A stretch of 64,000 nucleotides of DNA from Paenibacillus graminis (GTDB lineage: Bacteria > Bacillota > Bacilli > Paenibacillales > Paenibacillaceae): positions 3,224,001-3,288,000 of the forward strand of contig NZ_CP009287.1 of the NCBI RefSeq assembly GCF_000758705.1. The letters are read 5' to 3'. Shown piece after piece: positions 9,083 to 17,217 of the stretch (its first letter is position 1; every line of letters begins with the position of its first letter). A program made the position numbers and the translations under genes. A model generated the notes under the pieces. That model ran no database searches. It saw only the letters and a list, made by a program, of their open reading frames with translations, and was not told where the DNA came from.

Positions 9083-10294
9083 ATGCTAAACGACAACAAG
9101 CAAGAGAGCACAGTGACCCGTTGGCGGCTGATTCTGGGCCAGGAAGCCGAAGCTTCGCTTGCAGGCTATAGCGAAGGCGGCCAGCTCCATCTGACAGAAG
9201 AGGAAATGATCATGGATTCAGCACTTGCCGCCATCTATGATGAGACGGGCGGGGGAAGCAGCTCCGGCAATTCTCCCGCCGGCAGGGGCAAAGGGGCAGG
9301 GACCGGCCATGCCGCGCTGAATCTTTCCAAATGGCTTGGCGATGTGCGCAGCTATTTCCCGGAGGATGTGGTATCCATCATCCAGAGCGATGCCATGGAA
9401 CGCCGGGGCTGGAAGCAGCTGCTGTTCGAGCCGGAGCTGCTGGCGGCGGCGAAGCCGGATATCCAGCTGGTAGGCACACTTTTGTCACTGAAGGGCAAAA
9501 TCCCGGAGAAGACCAAAGACACCGCAAGAATGCTGGTCAAGGCGCTGGTGGATGACCTGGTCAAGCTGCTGGAGACCGATATCCGCCGCGCTGTTACCGG
9601 AGCGCTGAACAAGCGTCAGCATTCTCCGCTGCCCTCGCTCAGCGGGCTGGACTGGAAGCTGACCATCCAGCGGAATCTTAAGCATTATGACCGGGAGCGG
9701 CGGATTATTATTCCTGAGCGGTTTTATTATTTTGACCGGGCGCGCCGCAGCAAGGAATGGACGGTTATTGTCGATATTGACCAGAGCGGTTCGATGGCCA
9801 GCTCGATTATCTGGGCTTCGGTCATCGGTTCCATCTTCGCCAGCATTCCGGCGCTGAACACCCGTGTGGTAGTCTTTGATACCGAAGTAGTAGATTTGAC
9901 TGAACAGTGCGCCAATGACCCGGTGGATATGCTTTTCGGGATCCAGCTTGGCGGCGGGACAGATATCCACAAATCGGTGAAATACTGCGAGCAGTTCATT
10001 GAAGAACCGAAGAAGACGCTGTTCATTATCGTCTCGGATCTCTATGAGAATGGCAATCAGGCCGGGCTGGTCCGGCGGATGCGCGAGCTGCGTGAATCAG
10101 GCGTCCGCACGATGACGCTGCTGGCGCTGTCGGATGAAGGCAAACCCTCCTATGACGAGCGTCTGGCCCGACAGCTGTCGCGTGACGGCACACCATGCTT
10201 CGCCTGTACTCCGGCCCTGCTGCCCATGCTTGTGGAAGGTGCGCTCAAGGGCCAGGATCTCGGCGAGCTGGCAAAACGTCTCGGGGCTTCATGA
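9083..10294 (+). CDS. VWA-domain protein, partner of MoxR ATPase
   Basis: A 403-residue protein starting directly after the previous stop. The C-terminal half is a von Willebrand A domain with a complete metal-binding MIDAS: DQSGS (D233, S235, S237), T293 in GGGTD and D319 in VSDL. The N-terminal half (1-215) is helical, with a Gly/Ser-rich stretch at 57-75, like the helical leader of ViaA/CoxE-type partners. In such pairs the VWA protein recruits the target for the MoxR ATPase. It is the last gene of the operon; no hairpin was seen after it, and about 128 bases separate it from asd. Confidence 0.87.
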   Translation: MLNDNKQESTVTRWRLILGQEAEASLAGYSEGGQLHLTEEEMIMDSALAAIYDETGGGSSSGNSPAGRGKGAGTGHAALNLSKWLGDVRSYFPEDVVSIIQSDAMERRGWKQLLFEPELLAAAKPDIQLVGTLLSLKGKIPEKTKDTARMLVKALVDDLVKLLETDIRRAVTGALNKRQHSPLPSLSGLDWKLTIQRNLKHYDRERRIIIPERFYYFDRARRSKEWTVIVDIDQSGSMASSIIWASVIGSIFASIPALNTRVVVFDTEVVDLTEQCANDPVDMLFGIQLGGGTDIHKSVKYCEQFIEEPKKTLFIIVSDLYENGNQAGLVRRMRELRESGVRTMTLLALSDEGKPSYDERLARQLSRDGTPCFACTPALLPMLVEGALKGQDLGELAKRLGAS

Positions 10295-10422
10295 CAGCCG
10301 ATATTTTTTTCCAAATGCCTCTTCTTTACAATCACATATTGTGTAAGCTGCATATATCATTTATAATCGGTTATTAAAAAGCACCTATCGATGGGCGCTG
10401 CTTGAAAGGAATTGAAATTCTT

Positions 10423-11508
10423 ATGTCAAGTAAGTTGAGAGCGGGTATCGTCGGGGGTACCGGTATGGTGGGCCAGCGTTTTATTGCACTGCTTGAGAAT
10501 CATCCGTGGTTTCAGGTGACGGCTATTGCTGCAAGTGCAAGCTCGGCAGGCAAGACTTATGAAGAATCGGTCAAAAACAGATGGAAGCTGTCCACTCCTA
10601 TGCCTGAATCCGTCAAAAGCATCATGGTTCAGGATGCCTCCAAGGTAGAGGAAGTAGCTAAGGATGTCGATCTGATTTTCTGTGCCGTTGATATGAAAAA
10701 AGAGGAAATTAAGGCGCTGGAAGAAGCCTATGCGCGCACAGGAACTCCGGTCATTTCCAATAACTCTGCGCACCGCTGGACGCCAGATGTACCAATGGTG
10801 ATTCCTGAGATCAATCCGGAGCATCTGGAAGTAATTGCCCAGCAGCGTAAACGTCTGGGTACGGAAACCGGCTTTATTGCCGTGAAGCCCAACTGCTCGA
10901 TTCAGAGCTATATGCCTACATTGCATGCACTTCAGGATTTTAAGCCTTCTAAGGTTGTAGTAACAACCTACCAGGCAATTTCCGGGGCGGGCAAGACGTT
11001 CACCGATTGGCCGGAGATGGTCGACAACGTTATCCCATATATTGGCGGCGAAGAAGAGAAGAGCGAGCAGGAGCCGCTGCGGATCTGGGGCAATGTGACG
11101 GAGGAAGGCATCGTAAAAAGCGAACAGCCTGTGATTACGACACAATGTATCCGTGTGCCGGTTGCTGACGGCCACATGGCCGCCGTGTTCGCTTCCTTTG
11201 AGCAGAAGCCTTCCAAGGAAGAGATTCTGGAACGCTGGAACAGCTTTCAAGGCCGTCCGCAGGCGCTCGGACTGCCAAGTGCTCCTAAGCAGTTCATTAC
11301 CTATTTCGCAGAGGAAAACCGTCCGCAAACACAGCTGGACCGTGACATCGAGAACGGCATGGGCATCTCGGCCGGCAGACTCCGTGAGGATTCGCTGTAC
11401 GATTATAAATTTGTCAGCTTGTCCCACAATACGGTAAGAGGTGCTGCTGGCGGTGCGGTGCTGATCGCAGAACTGCTCAAAGCCGAAGGATATATCCAGC
11501 CGAAATAG
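10423..11508 (+). CDS. asd: Aspartate-semialdehyde dehydrogenase (archaeal/fungal type)
   Basis: This enzyme makes aspartate 4-semialdehyde from aspartyl phosphate with NADPH, the branch point to Lys/DAP, Met and Thr. The 361-residue protein opens with the Rossmann loop GGTGMVGQ (11-18). The active-site Cys is C158 in PNCSIQ, and the proton-handling His is H251 in RVPVADGH. The PNCS context and overall pattern match the archaeal/fungal form rather than the usual enterobacterial one. ATG 10423 follows GAAAGGA at 12 bases. It stands alone, not beside dapA or lysC, so it may be a second copy in this genome. Confidence 0.88.
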   Translation: MSSKLRAGIVGGTGMVGQRFIALLENHPWFQVTAIAASASSAGKTYEESVKNRWKLSTPMPESVKSIMVQDASKVEEVAKDVDLIFCAVDMKKEEIKALEEAYARTGTPVISNNSAHRWTPDVPMVIPEINPEHLEVIAQQRKRLGTETGFIAVKPNCSIQSYMPTLHALQDFKPSKVVVTTYQAISGAGKTFTDWPEMVDNVIPYIGGEEEKSEQEPLRIWGNVTEEGIVKSEQPVITTQCIRVPVADGHMAAVFASFEQKPSKEEILERWNSFQGRPQALGLPSAPKQFITYFAEENRPQTQLDRDIENGMGISAGRLREDSLYDYKFVSLSHNTVRGAAGGAVLIAELLKAEGYIQPK

Positions 11509-11541
11509 TTGCCGTATTCCCGTATAAATAATTGGCTGTGC

Positions 11542-11574
11542 AACAGCCTGCCGGAGGTTCTCCGGCAGGCTGTT
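11542..11574 (+). terminator. 15-bp perfect hairpin after asd
   Basis: AACAGCCTGCCGGAG and its exact complement enclose a 3-base loop, 33 bases after the asd stop. No T run follows on either strand, so it may act as an mRNA 3' stabiliser rather than a classical terminator. Confidence 0.6.
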
Positions 11575-11658
11575 GGCGTGCTAACCTGACATCTTGTACA
11601 TGAAATGGTAAGATAGATGCAGGCAAGATGAAAACAAAATACCGGGTGGAGTGATATT

Positions 11659-11838
11659 GTGGCAAAAAGTAAAGGCGGCGGCACAGGCAGAGGCACAGGA
11701 AGCAAAGGCTGGACCCGCTGGAACAAAACGGCTAAGCCTGTAAAGGCAGCCAAAGGAAGCCCTGCCGGGGGACCTGGCGGCAAAAGCACGTCTTCGGCAA
11801 AGGCCGGCAGCTCAAAACAAACCGGGAGCAGCAAGTAA
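11659..11838 (+). CDS. Small basic Gly/Lys/Ser-rich protein
   Basis: A 59-residue ORF starts at GTG 11659 behind GGTGGAGTG. It is highly basic and low in complexity, with an N-terminal GTGRGTGSKGWTRWNK block and a Lys/Ser/Gly tail. The GxGKGWxRW-type core resembles a small family in Bacillales (possibly DUF3934; recalled, not checked). No membrane segment or cysteine is present. A nucleic-acid-associated or spore role is possible, but nothing in the context shows it. Confidence 0.55.
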   Translation: MAKSKGGGTGRGTGSKGWTRWNKTAKPVKAAKGSPAGGPGGKSTSSAKAGSSKQTGSSK

Positions 11839-11946
11839 AACAGCCGGATGCTCATAGATCATCATTCAATGGCATCTGATTTGGAGCTGTAGGGATAACA
11901 CGCGCCGGTCAGATGTTGTTTATTAAGTAAGAGAGCGGAGCCAGAC

Positions 11947-12654
11947 ATGAGAATCAACAAATACATAAGCGAGGGCGGGCTTTATCCGCGCCGGGAGACC
12001 GACAGATTAATTGCTGCTGGACGGATTACTATCAATGGGGAGCCTTGTGCAAAAGGTGCGCAAGTGGAACCGGGGGATCTTGTAGCTGTCGACGGAGTGC
12101 CGGTAACAACGGCCGCAAGGAAGCTGGTATACCTGGCGCTTAACAAGCCTGTAGGCATTACCTGCACATCCTCACGTGAAGTGGAGGGCAATATTATTGA
12201 TTTTGTGGGATACCCTTCCCGAATTTTTGCGGTGGGCAGGCTGGATAAATATTCGGAGGGATTGATCCTGCTGACCAATGACGGCTCCATCGTGAACCGG
12301 ATGATGCGTTCAGAGAACGGGCATGAGAAGGAATACTCGGTTGCTGTAGACAAACCTGTGACAGATGAGTTTTTGCACAGAATGGCTGCTGGCGTGGATA
12401 TCCTGGGGACCCGGACCAAGCCATGCGAGACCAGCAGGATCAGTAAAACCGGATTTCGGATTGTGCTCACGCAAGGGTTGAATCTGCAAATCCGCCGCAT
12501 GTGCAAGGAGCTGGGTTACCGGGTGCTCCGGCTGGAGCGGATCAGGATTATGAACATTGTACTCAGCGGGCTGGAGAGAGGGCAGTGGAGGCACCTGGAG
12601 CAGACCGAACTGGCAGAACTTTTTGCAAGGCTAAGCCATTCTGGGGATTTGTAA
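11947..12654 (+). CDS. rluF: 23S rRNA pseudouridine synthase, RluF-like
   Basis: A 235-residue RsuA/RluF-family synthase. An S4 RNA-binding domain (about 1-48, MRINKYISEGG...RRETDRLIAAGRI) precedes the catalytic domain with D100 in the invariant GRLD, followed by KYSEGLILLTND. The region HEKEYSV and the sequence RIMNIVLSGL match RluF, which modifies U2604 in E. coli 23S rRNA. One near-invariant position differs: GLNLQIRRMC has Leu where GLNRQIRRM is usual. GCGGAG precedes ATG 11947. The next gene starts 30 bases later and may be co-transcribed. Confidence 0.85.
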   Translation: MRINKYISEGGLYPRRETDRLIAAGRITINGEPCAKGAQVEPGDLVAVDGVPVTTAARKLVYLALNKPVGITCTSSREVEGNIIDFVGYPSRIFAVGRLDKYSEGLILLTNDGSIVNRMMRSENGHEKEYSVAVDKPVTDEFLHRMAAGVDILGTRTKPCETSRISKTGFRIVLTQGLNLQIRRMCKELGYRVLRLERIRIMNIVLSGLERGQWRHLEQTELAELFARLSHSGDL

Positions 12655-12684
12655 AAATAGAGAAGTTGGAGGAGGACTACGCGC

Positions 12685-13656
12685 GTGCGGATTGTCAGTG
12701 TTTTGATCATCTTATTGGTTCTTGCCGGTTGTTCATCAAATGGAGGTACAGGGGATACCGGCAATGGAGACTCGAACAAAACTGCTGCGGCTGCTGAAGT
12801 GGCATCACCATCACCATCACCATCACCGCTGGCTTCACCGGCTGTAACGTCACTTCCCTCTCCGGAAGGCTCTGCGGCGGCATCTTCCCGGATTGAGGAT
12901 CAATATACCGGTTTTGTTCACAAAGACTCTATTGCGCTTAACAGTGACAACTACGAGATTTACTATTGGAACAACGGTGAATTTAACTACACGCAGTTTG
13001 TGGTTGCCAAGAACGGCGAAATCCTTTTTGACAGTAAAAAGAAGGGATTGGTTTTTGAAGGAGGGTACAGTTTTGATGAGGCCAAGAATGTTTGGGCCGA
13101 AGCGCTCCTGCAAAATGACCGGCCAACGCTGCTGTTCAGCCTGGCGGACAACCGGCCGGAATCAGCGTTCATTGTTCTTGAGGAAATAAGCGGTGTGCTG
13201 CAGGTGACGGTACATGATAATGTTCTGGTGAAATATGAGGATGCCGGTCAGAATGGCAAGCTGGTGCTGTTAGCCAGCCCTTATTCCGGCCAGATGCCGC
13301 TGGGTCCAGCTTTATTTGCGGTTTATGAGCTCAAGAATAACCAATATGTCCCGGACATCTCCAGAACACGGCAATATTATGAGGACCAGCTGCCGCTGAA
13401 GGAACAGAATTATAAGACAGATCCCACCGAAAATACTTTTGAAGCGCTGCTCGATGTTTATCTGCTTCTGGACCGGCTGGACGAGGCTGAGGCGAAATTC
13501 CCAGAGTTCTATAAGTGGGCGGGACAAAAGGCCGGAGACGGCGGATTTGTGGACACCTACAGCCAGCTAATCCAGAAGGGTTCGTACGAACCGGTTAACG
13601 GATGGATGGATAAACTCAAACCGCTGGAACACAGCAATACTCGTTTGGCTAAGTAA
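12685..13656 (+). CDS. Putative lipoprotein of unknown function
   Basis: GTG 12685 lies behind GGAGGAGGAC. The product has a lipoprotein signal, VLIILLVLAGC, with the lipidated Cys at residue 15. A disordered Ser/Pro/Ala linker (about 28-70) follows, including a (Ser-Pro)4 run encoded by repeated TCACCA. The mature domain (about 75-323) is mixed alpha/beta and not recognised; its C-terminal part looks helical. It likely faces the outside of the membrane. It could belong to rluF's transcript by spacing, but a functional link is not evident. Confidence 0.7.
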   Translation: MRIVSVLIILLVLAGCSSNGGTGDTGNGDSNKTAAAAEVASPSPSPSPLASPAVTSLPSPEGSAAASSRIEDQYTGFVHKDSIALNSDNYEIYYWNNGEFNYTQFVVAKNGEILFDSKKKGLVFEGGYSFDEAKNVWAEALLQNDRPTLLFSLADNRPESAFIVLEEISGVLQVTVHDNVLVKYEDAGQNGKLVLLASPYSGQMPLGPALFAVYELKNNQYVPDISRTRQYYEDQLPLKEQNYKTDPTENTFEALLDVYLLLDRLDEAEAKFPEFYKWAGQKAGDGGFVDTYSQLIQKGSYEPVNGWMDKLKPLEHSNTRLAK

Positions 13657-13709
13657 AAGAAAATCCGTATTGTGCCGCTCCCTGCATTGGCGCAATACGG
13701 ATTTTCTTT
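13656..13709 (+). terminator. Strong bidirectional terminator
   Basis: A 17-bp perfect stem (13656-13672 with 13693-13709), rich in A on the left arm and T on the right, starts at the last base of the lipoprotein stop codon. The A/T symmetry would let it work in both directions. Confidence 0.85.
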
Positions 13710-13790
13710 CAGGAAATGAGGTTTTTCTTTTTGGGGGCTAAGAAGTGTAAATATTTAATCAATAGCGATTACCTCAACATAGACGGTATG

Positions 13791-13876
13791 AGCTGAATTA
13801 GTGCAACTTTTTCCACTTAAACTACCGGAGTACAGTGTGCCCGATGAAATTAGTGTACCTTTTTCCACTTAATAAT
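13791..13876. repeat. Dispersed TTTTTCCACTT repeat, copy A (half unit)
   Basis: Two direct copies of TTTTTCCACTT (13808-13818 and 13860-13870) lie 52 bp apart. Each is preceded by AATTAGTG and three to four variable bases. The same paired motif with the same spacing occurs at 26111/26162 and 47005/47057, and in reverse orientation at 24688/24740 and 46885/46937. The copy lies between two convergent genes. Confidence 0.75.
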
Positions 13877-13882
13877 GTTGTT

Positions 13883-13915
13883 AAGGAAATAAACCGAACG
13901 GTTTAGCCTTCCTTT
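13883..13915. terminator. Hairpin at the end of the ABC exporter gene
   Basis: TAAACCG and CGGTTTA pair around AA, extended by AAGGAA/TTCCTT with mismatches; T residues follow on the + strand. It lies just past the minus-strand exporter stop and may end transcription from either side. Confidence 0.45.
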
Positions 13916-13918
13916 TTG

Positions 13919-15736
13919 CTAAGTCAGCACCTTGGGCTCATACTGCTTGTCGTATAGATCCCTGTATACGCCATGCTGCTCCAGGAGCGACTGATGTGTC
14001 CCTTGCTCGACAATGGTCCCGGCCTGCACGACGAGAATCTGGTCCGCCGCCATGATGGTGGAGAGCCGATGGGCGATCACAATGCTTGTCTTGCCCTGCA
14101 GCAGGGAATGCATAGCTTGCTGGATATAATATTCCGAGGCGGTATCGAGGGAAGAGGTCGCTTCATCCATGATGATGACCGGCGGATTCTTCAGCAGCAC
14201 ACGGGCGATGGAGATCCGCTGCTTCTCGCCCCCGGACAGCTTGACGCCCCGGTTGCCCACCACTGTGTCGTACCCTTCAGGCAGACTAATAATAAAATCA
14301 TGGATATATGCAGCCTGGCAGGCGGCAATGATCCGGGCCTCGCTGGCTTCTGGATCTGCGTACATCAGATTCTCCCGGATCGTCCCGTTGAACAGATAAG
14401 TGTCCTGGGTCACCAGGCCGATCTGCGCACGAAGAGATTCCAGAGTGAAATCCCGGATATTGCTGTCTCCAATCGTGAGGGTACCCGAATCCGTTTCATA
14501 GAGGCGCGGGATGAGATTGGTAATGGTTGTTTTGCCTGCTCCGCTGGGGCCGACCAGTGCGGTGAGGGTGCCGGCAGCGGCGGTGAACGAGATTCCGTGC
14601 AGTGCTGTTTTATCTGCCTGATAGGCAAAAGAAACCTCGTGAAATACGATGTCTTTGCCCGCAGCGCTGATGGACCGGGCTTCAGGCTTATCAACAATCA
14701 GCGGCTTCATGTCAAAATAGTCAAAGATCCGTTCAAACAGCGCGGCGGAGCGCTTAATATCCACATAGAGATTTGTCATCTGCAGCACAGGCCCGTAAAG
14801 TCTGCCCAGCAGAGCGACAAAAGCTACGATAGCCCCTATAGACAGCTCTCCCTGGATGAACAGATACCCGCCATACAAGTAAATAAGAAGTGGGCCGATA
14901 CTGGTAAACGTGGACAGAACCATCATGAACCAGCGGCCGGCCATGGATTGCCGGATTTGCAGGCTGGTGGCCTCCTCGTTGACCGTTTGAAATTTGGTGT
15001 ACTCCGCTGCTTCTTTAGTGAACAGCTTCATTAACAGATACCCGCTGATGCTGAGGGTTTCCTGGATGATCTGATTTTGCTCGGAGATTTTTTCCTGGGT
15101 CTGCTTAGCCAGCTTCCAACTGATATTGCCCATTTTCCGGGTAGGGACAACGAACAAAGGAATCACAAGGATTCCCAGTAGAGCCAGCTTCCAGTTCATA
15201 ATGAACAGCGTTATAGCCGTGGAGGCGAGAATGAACAGATTGCTGGCAAAATTGACCACCGTGTTGCTGAATACGCCCTGGACACCTGAAATATCGCTGG
15301 TCATCCGCGTGATCACTTCTCCCTGCTGGACCCCGGAGTAGAACTGCAGCGGCATCTTTTGCAGATGGCGGTACATTTGGTTTTTCATATCATAGACAAT
15401 ATGCAGCGAGATGAAAGAATTCAAATAATTCTGGAGCACACCTAACAGGCCGGATACGACCGTTGTCCCCAGTGATGCAAGAACAAGCAAAACGAGGAGC
15501 CGCATATTTTTATCCGGCAGCGCCTGGTCGATAATCTGCTGAATGAACAAGGGGGGCAGAAGGCCAAGGACAGCAGTCACAACCAGCACCGCCATCACGA
15601 GCAGGGTCTGCTTCCAGTAGGGGATGAAATATCCCGCTATGCGCAGTAAAAGCGCTTTGCTCAGATTAGTTTTTTTGTTGTCGTCGTCGAATTTCATACG
15701 GCCATGGCCGCCGCTTGGTCCAAAACCTCGGGACAT
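13919..15736 (-). CDS. ABC multidrug/lipid exporter half-transporter
   Basis: A 605-residue fused permease-ATPase of the MsbA/BmrA/LmrA class; two copies would form an exporter in the cytoplasmic membrane. Residues ~25-320 hold about six membrane helices. The ATPase has Walker A GPSGAGKTT, signature LSGGEKQRIS and Walker B VIIMDEATSSLD. A His/Gly-rich N-terminal tail precedes the first helix. Its ATG is preceded by a GGTGAT-type site and lies 22 bases after the MarR-family gene, so the two form an operon. Regulation by that MarR protein and export of drugs or lipids are inferred. Confidence 0.87.
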   Translation of the reverse strand: MSRGFGPSGGHGRMKFDDDNKKTNLSKALLLRIAGYFIPYWKQTLLVMAVLVVTAVLGLLPPLFIQQIIDQALPDKNMRLLVLLVLASLGTTVVSGLLGVLQNYLNSFISLHIVYDMKNQMYRHLQKMPLQFYSGVQQGEVITRMTSDISGVQGVFSNTVVNFASNLFILASTAITLFIMNWKLALLGILVIPLFVVPTRKMGNISWKLAKQTQEKISEQNQIIQETLSISGYLLMKLFTKEAAEYTKFQTVNEEATSLQIRQSMAGRWFMMVLSTFTSIGPLLIYLYGGYLFIQGELSIGAIVAFVALLGRLYGPVLQMTNLYVDIKRSAALFERIFDYFDMKPLIVDKPEARSISAAGKDIVFHEVSFAYQADKTALHGISFTAAAGTLTALVGPSGAGKTTITNLIPRLYETDSGTLTIGDSNIRDFTLESLRAQIGLVTQDTYLFNGTIRENLMYADPEASEARIIAACQAAYIHDFIISLPEGYDTVVGNRGVKLSGGEKQRISIARVLLKNPPVIIMDEATSSLDTASEYYIQQAMHSLLQGKTSIVIAHRLSTIMAADQILVVQAGTIVEQGTHQSLLEQHGVYRDLYDKQYEPKVLT

Positions 15737-15758
15737 GCTATCACCAGCTTCTATAGAT

Positions 15759-16196
15759 TTAGGGGTTCAGATGCAGCAGCAGCAGCTTGTTCATGTGAAT
15801 CAGCTGGTTCAGCTCCTGCACCGAAAATTGCTCCAGGGCTTCGCCCAGCACCTTATGTGACCAAGCCTCCTCGTTATACCGCAGGCACAACGCCTCGCCT
15901 TCATCCGTGAGATACAGCCTTGTCTCCCTGCGGTCCAGCTCAGAAACAGCGCGGGTGACCAGCCCCTTAAGCGCGAGGGCGTCGATTTGCAGACTGACCC
16001 GGCTTTTATTGAACACCAGGCGTTCCGTAACCTCTTTCTGGGTCTGCCCCGGATGCTGCCTCAGGAAATTCAGAATGCCGATCTGATGAACAGTCAGCCC
16101 AAGGTTGGCTGCACTTTGATGTGCGAGCCGTTTGAGCTGGCGGGCTACCGCAAAAAACGATTGATACACTTCTATGGTTTGTTCCCGATCCGCCAT
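15759..16196 (-). CDS. MarR-family transcriptional regulator
   Basis: A 145-residue winged-helix regulator. The helix-turn-helix and wing are QTQKEVTERLVFNKSRVSLQ and LVTRAVSELDRRETRLYLT, the latter with the conserved Asp-Arg-Arg of the MarR wing. A strong AAAGGAAGGTG site precedes the ATG. It is the first gene of a two-gene operon with an ABC exporter, the standard layout for a ligand-released repressor of its own operon. The likely operator is described at 16232-16253. Confidence 0.87.
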   Translation of the reverse strand: MADREQTIEVYQSFFAVARQLKRLAHQSAANLGLTVHQIGILNFLRQHPGQTQKEVTERLVFNKSRVSLQIDALALKGLVTRAVSELDRRETRLYLTDEGEALCLRYNEEAWSHKVLGEALEQFSVQELNQLIHMNKLLLLHLNP

Positions 16197-16231
16197 GCTG
16201 CACCTTCCTTTGATGAAAAAAAGTTACCGCT

Positions 16232-16253
16232 GTAAACTGTTTATAAAGTAAAC
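16232..16253 (-). promoter_or_regulatory. Candidate MarR operator/promoter
   Basis: GTTTA-TAAAG-TAAAC (16239-16253) is an inverted repeat with 5-bp arms and 5-bp spacing, 43 bases upstream of the MarR gene. GTAAAC also repeats directly at 16232 and 16248. Size and position fit a MarR site, but no binding data can be read from sequence. Confidence 0.4.
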
Positions 16254-16292
16254 TAATCGGGCGGCAATGTCAAGACTGCATAATATTGACTA

Positions 16293-16433
16293 CATTACTG
16301 GCAGGTTTATGATTGGAAAGTAGTACAAAGGGAACCTCTTGAAACGTTTGGCGGGGAAGGTCTTCTGAAGAACGACAAGCTGCTGTCTGACGGAAAGTAC
16401 TACAATACCGTTGTGATGGGCAGATGGCGCTGA
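16293..16433 (+). pseudogene. 3' remnant of a RimJ/RimL-like N-acetyltransferase
   Basis: The frame ending at TGA 16431 encodes a tail resembling the C-terminus of GNAT acetyltransferases: FGGEGLLKNDKLLSD then GKYYNTVVMGRWR. That end (Gly-x-Leu-Arg/Lys-x-Asp-Lys ... Gly-x-Tyr-Tyr-x-Thr-x-x-Met-x-Arg) is typical of RimJ/RimL relatives. No start, ribosome site or acetyl-CoA motif precedes it, and the frame closes at TGA within ~50 codons upstream. It is best read as the surviving end of a deleted gene. Confidence 0.5.
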
Positions 16434-16450
16434 GGGGATTGGGATGTTAT

Positions 16451-16493
16451 AAAAAAGCACAGCGCCGTATGGTACCGGCAGCTGTGCTTTTTT
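16451..16493 (-). terminator. Terminator of the thi operon
   Basis: AAAAAAGCACAGC (16451-16463) pairs with GCTGTGCTTTTTT (16481-16493). On the minus strand the arm ends in a T6 run, 68 bases beyond the thiE stop. The symmetric A/T tracts make it bidirectional. Confidence 0.88.
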
Positions 16494-16560
16494 GTTATGG
16501 ATATCCAACACGATGTGCAGCAAAAGCGGATATGCCAGTCCCGCAGGCTGCGTTTCGTTG

Positions 16561-17217
16561 CTACTGCTCAATCACCCGCAGGAAATTCCGGGCAGCATCC
16601 CTTATGTCGGCTGCTCCGGCGATTGCGGAGATCACAGAGATTCCGTCAGCCCCTGCCCGGATTACCGGACTTGCATTGTCTACAGTGATTCCGCCGATGC
16701 CAACAAGCGGAAGGGTAAGTCCGCTGCGGCGCAGCTCCTCAATTACCCTTGTTCCTTGAACCGCTTCAGCATCGTCCTTAGAGGAAGTAGGATATACCGG
16801 CCCGACTCCCAGATAGTCGGCTCCGTCGGCAATCGCCTGCTGCGCTTCCTTCAGGCTATGGGCGGAGACACCGATGATTTTGTGCGCTCCCAGCCGCTCA
16901 CGGATGGAACGTGCCGGGGCATCATTCTGTCCCACATGCACGCCGTCTGCGTCCAGGGCAGCGGCCAGATCGATGTCATCGTTTACGATAAAAGGTATCT
17001 TGCGCTCCCGGCACTTCTGCTGGAGCTGCCGGGCAAGATCAACATATGCCTTACCGGTGAATGCGGCGCTGCCCTTTTCACGGTACTGAAATAAAGTGAT
17101 CCCGCCGTCCATCGCTTCAGCGAGTGTCTCCAGTGGAGTTCGCTTGCAGTTCACACTGCCCATAATGAAGTACAGCTTCAGCAGTCTGCGCACATGTTCG
17201 CTATCCATACGCTGCAT
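16561..17217 (-). CDS. thiE: Thiamine-phosphate synthase
   Basis: This enzyme joins HMP pyrophosphate and the thiazole phosphate to give thiamine monophosphate. The 218-residue TIM barrel shows the substrate-binding signatures QYREKGS, FIVNDDIDLA, DGVHVGQND, IIGVSAHSLKEA, YLGVGPVYPTSSK, and GIGGI then SVISAIAGA for the phosphate site. It is the last gene of the thi operon; its ATG overlaps the thiD stop (TAATG). Together with ThiM and ThiD it completes salvage of both halves of thiamine. Confidence 0.93.
   Translation of the reverse strand: MQRMDSEHVRRLLKLYFIMGSVNCKRTPLETLAEAMDGGITLFQYREKGSAAFTGKAYVDLARQLQQKCRERKIPFIVNDDIDLAAALDADGVHVGQNDAPARSIRERLGAHKIIGVSAHSLKEAQQAIADGADYLGVGPVYPTSSKDDAEAVQGTRVIEELRRSGLTLPLVGIGGITVDNASPVIRAGADGISVISAIAGAADIRDAARNFLRVIEQ

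Noticed and set aside
10426..11427. A 333-codon minus-strand ORF opposite asd
   Set aside because: asd has complete active-site motifs on the + strand; the opposite frame has no recognisable domain and no start signal.
12801..12827. A CATCAC run that reads as a His tag in one frame
   Set aside because: In the actual frame of the lipoprotein it is TCACCA repeats encoding Ser-Pro in a disordered linker, which is common in such proteins; there is no sign of cloned DNA.
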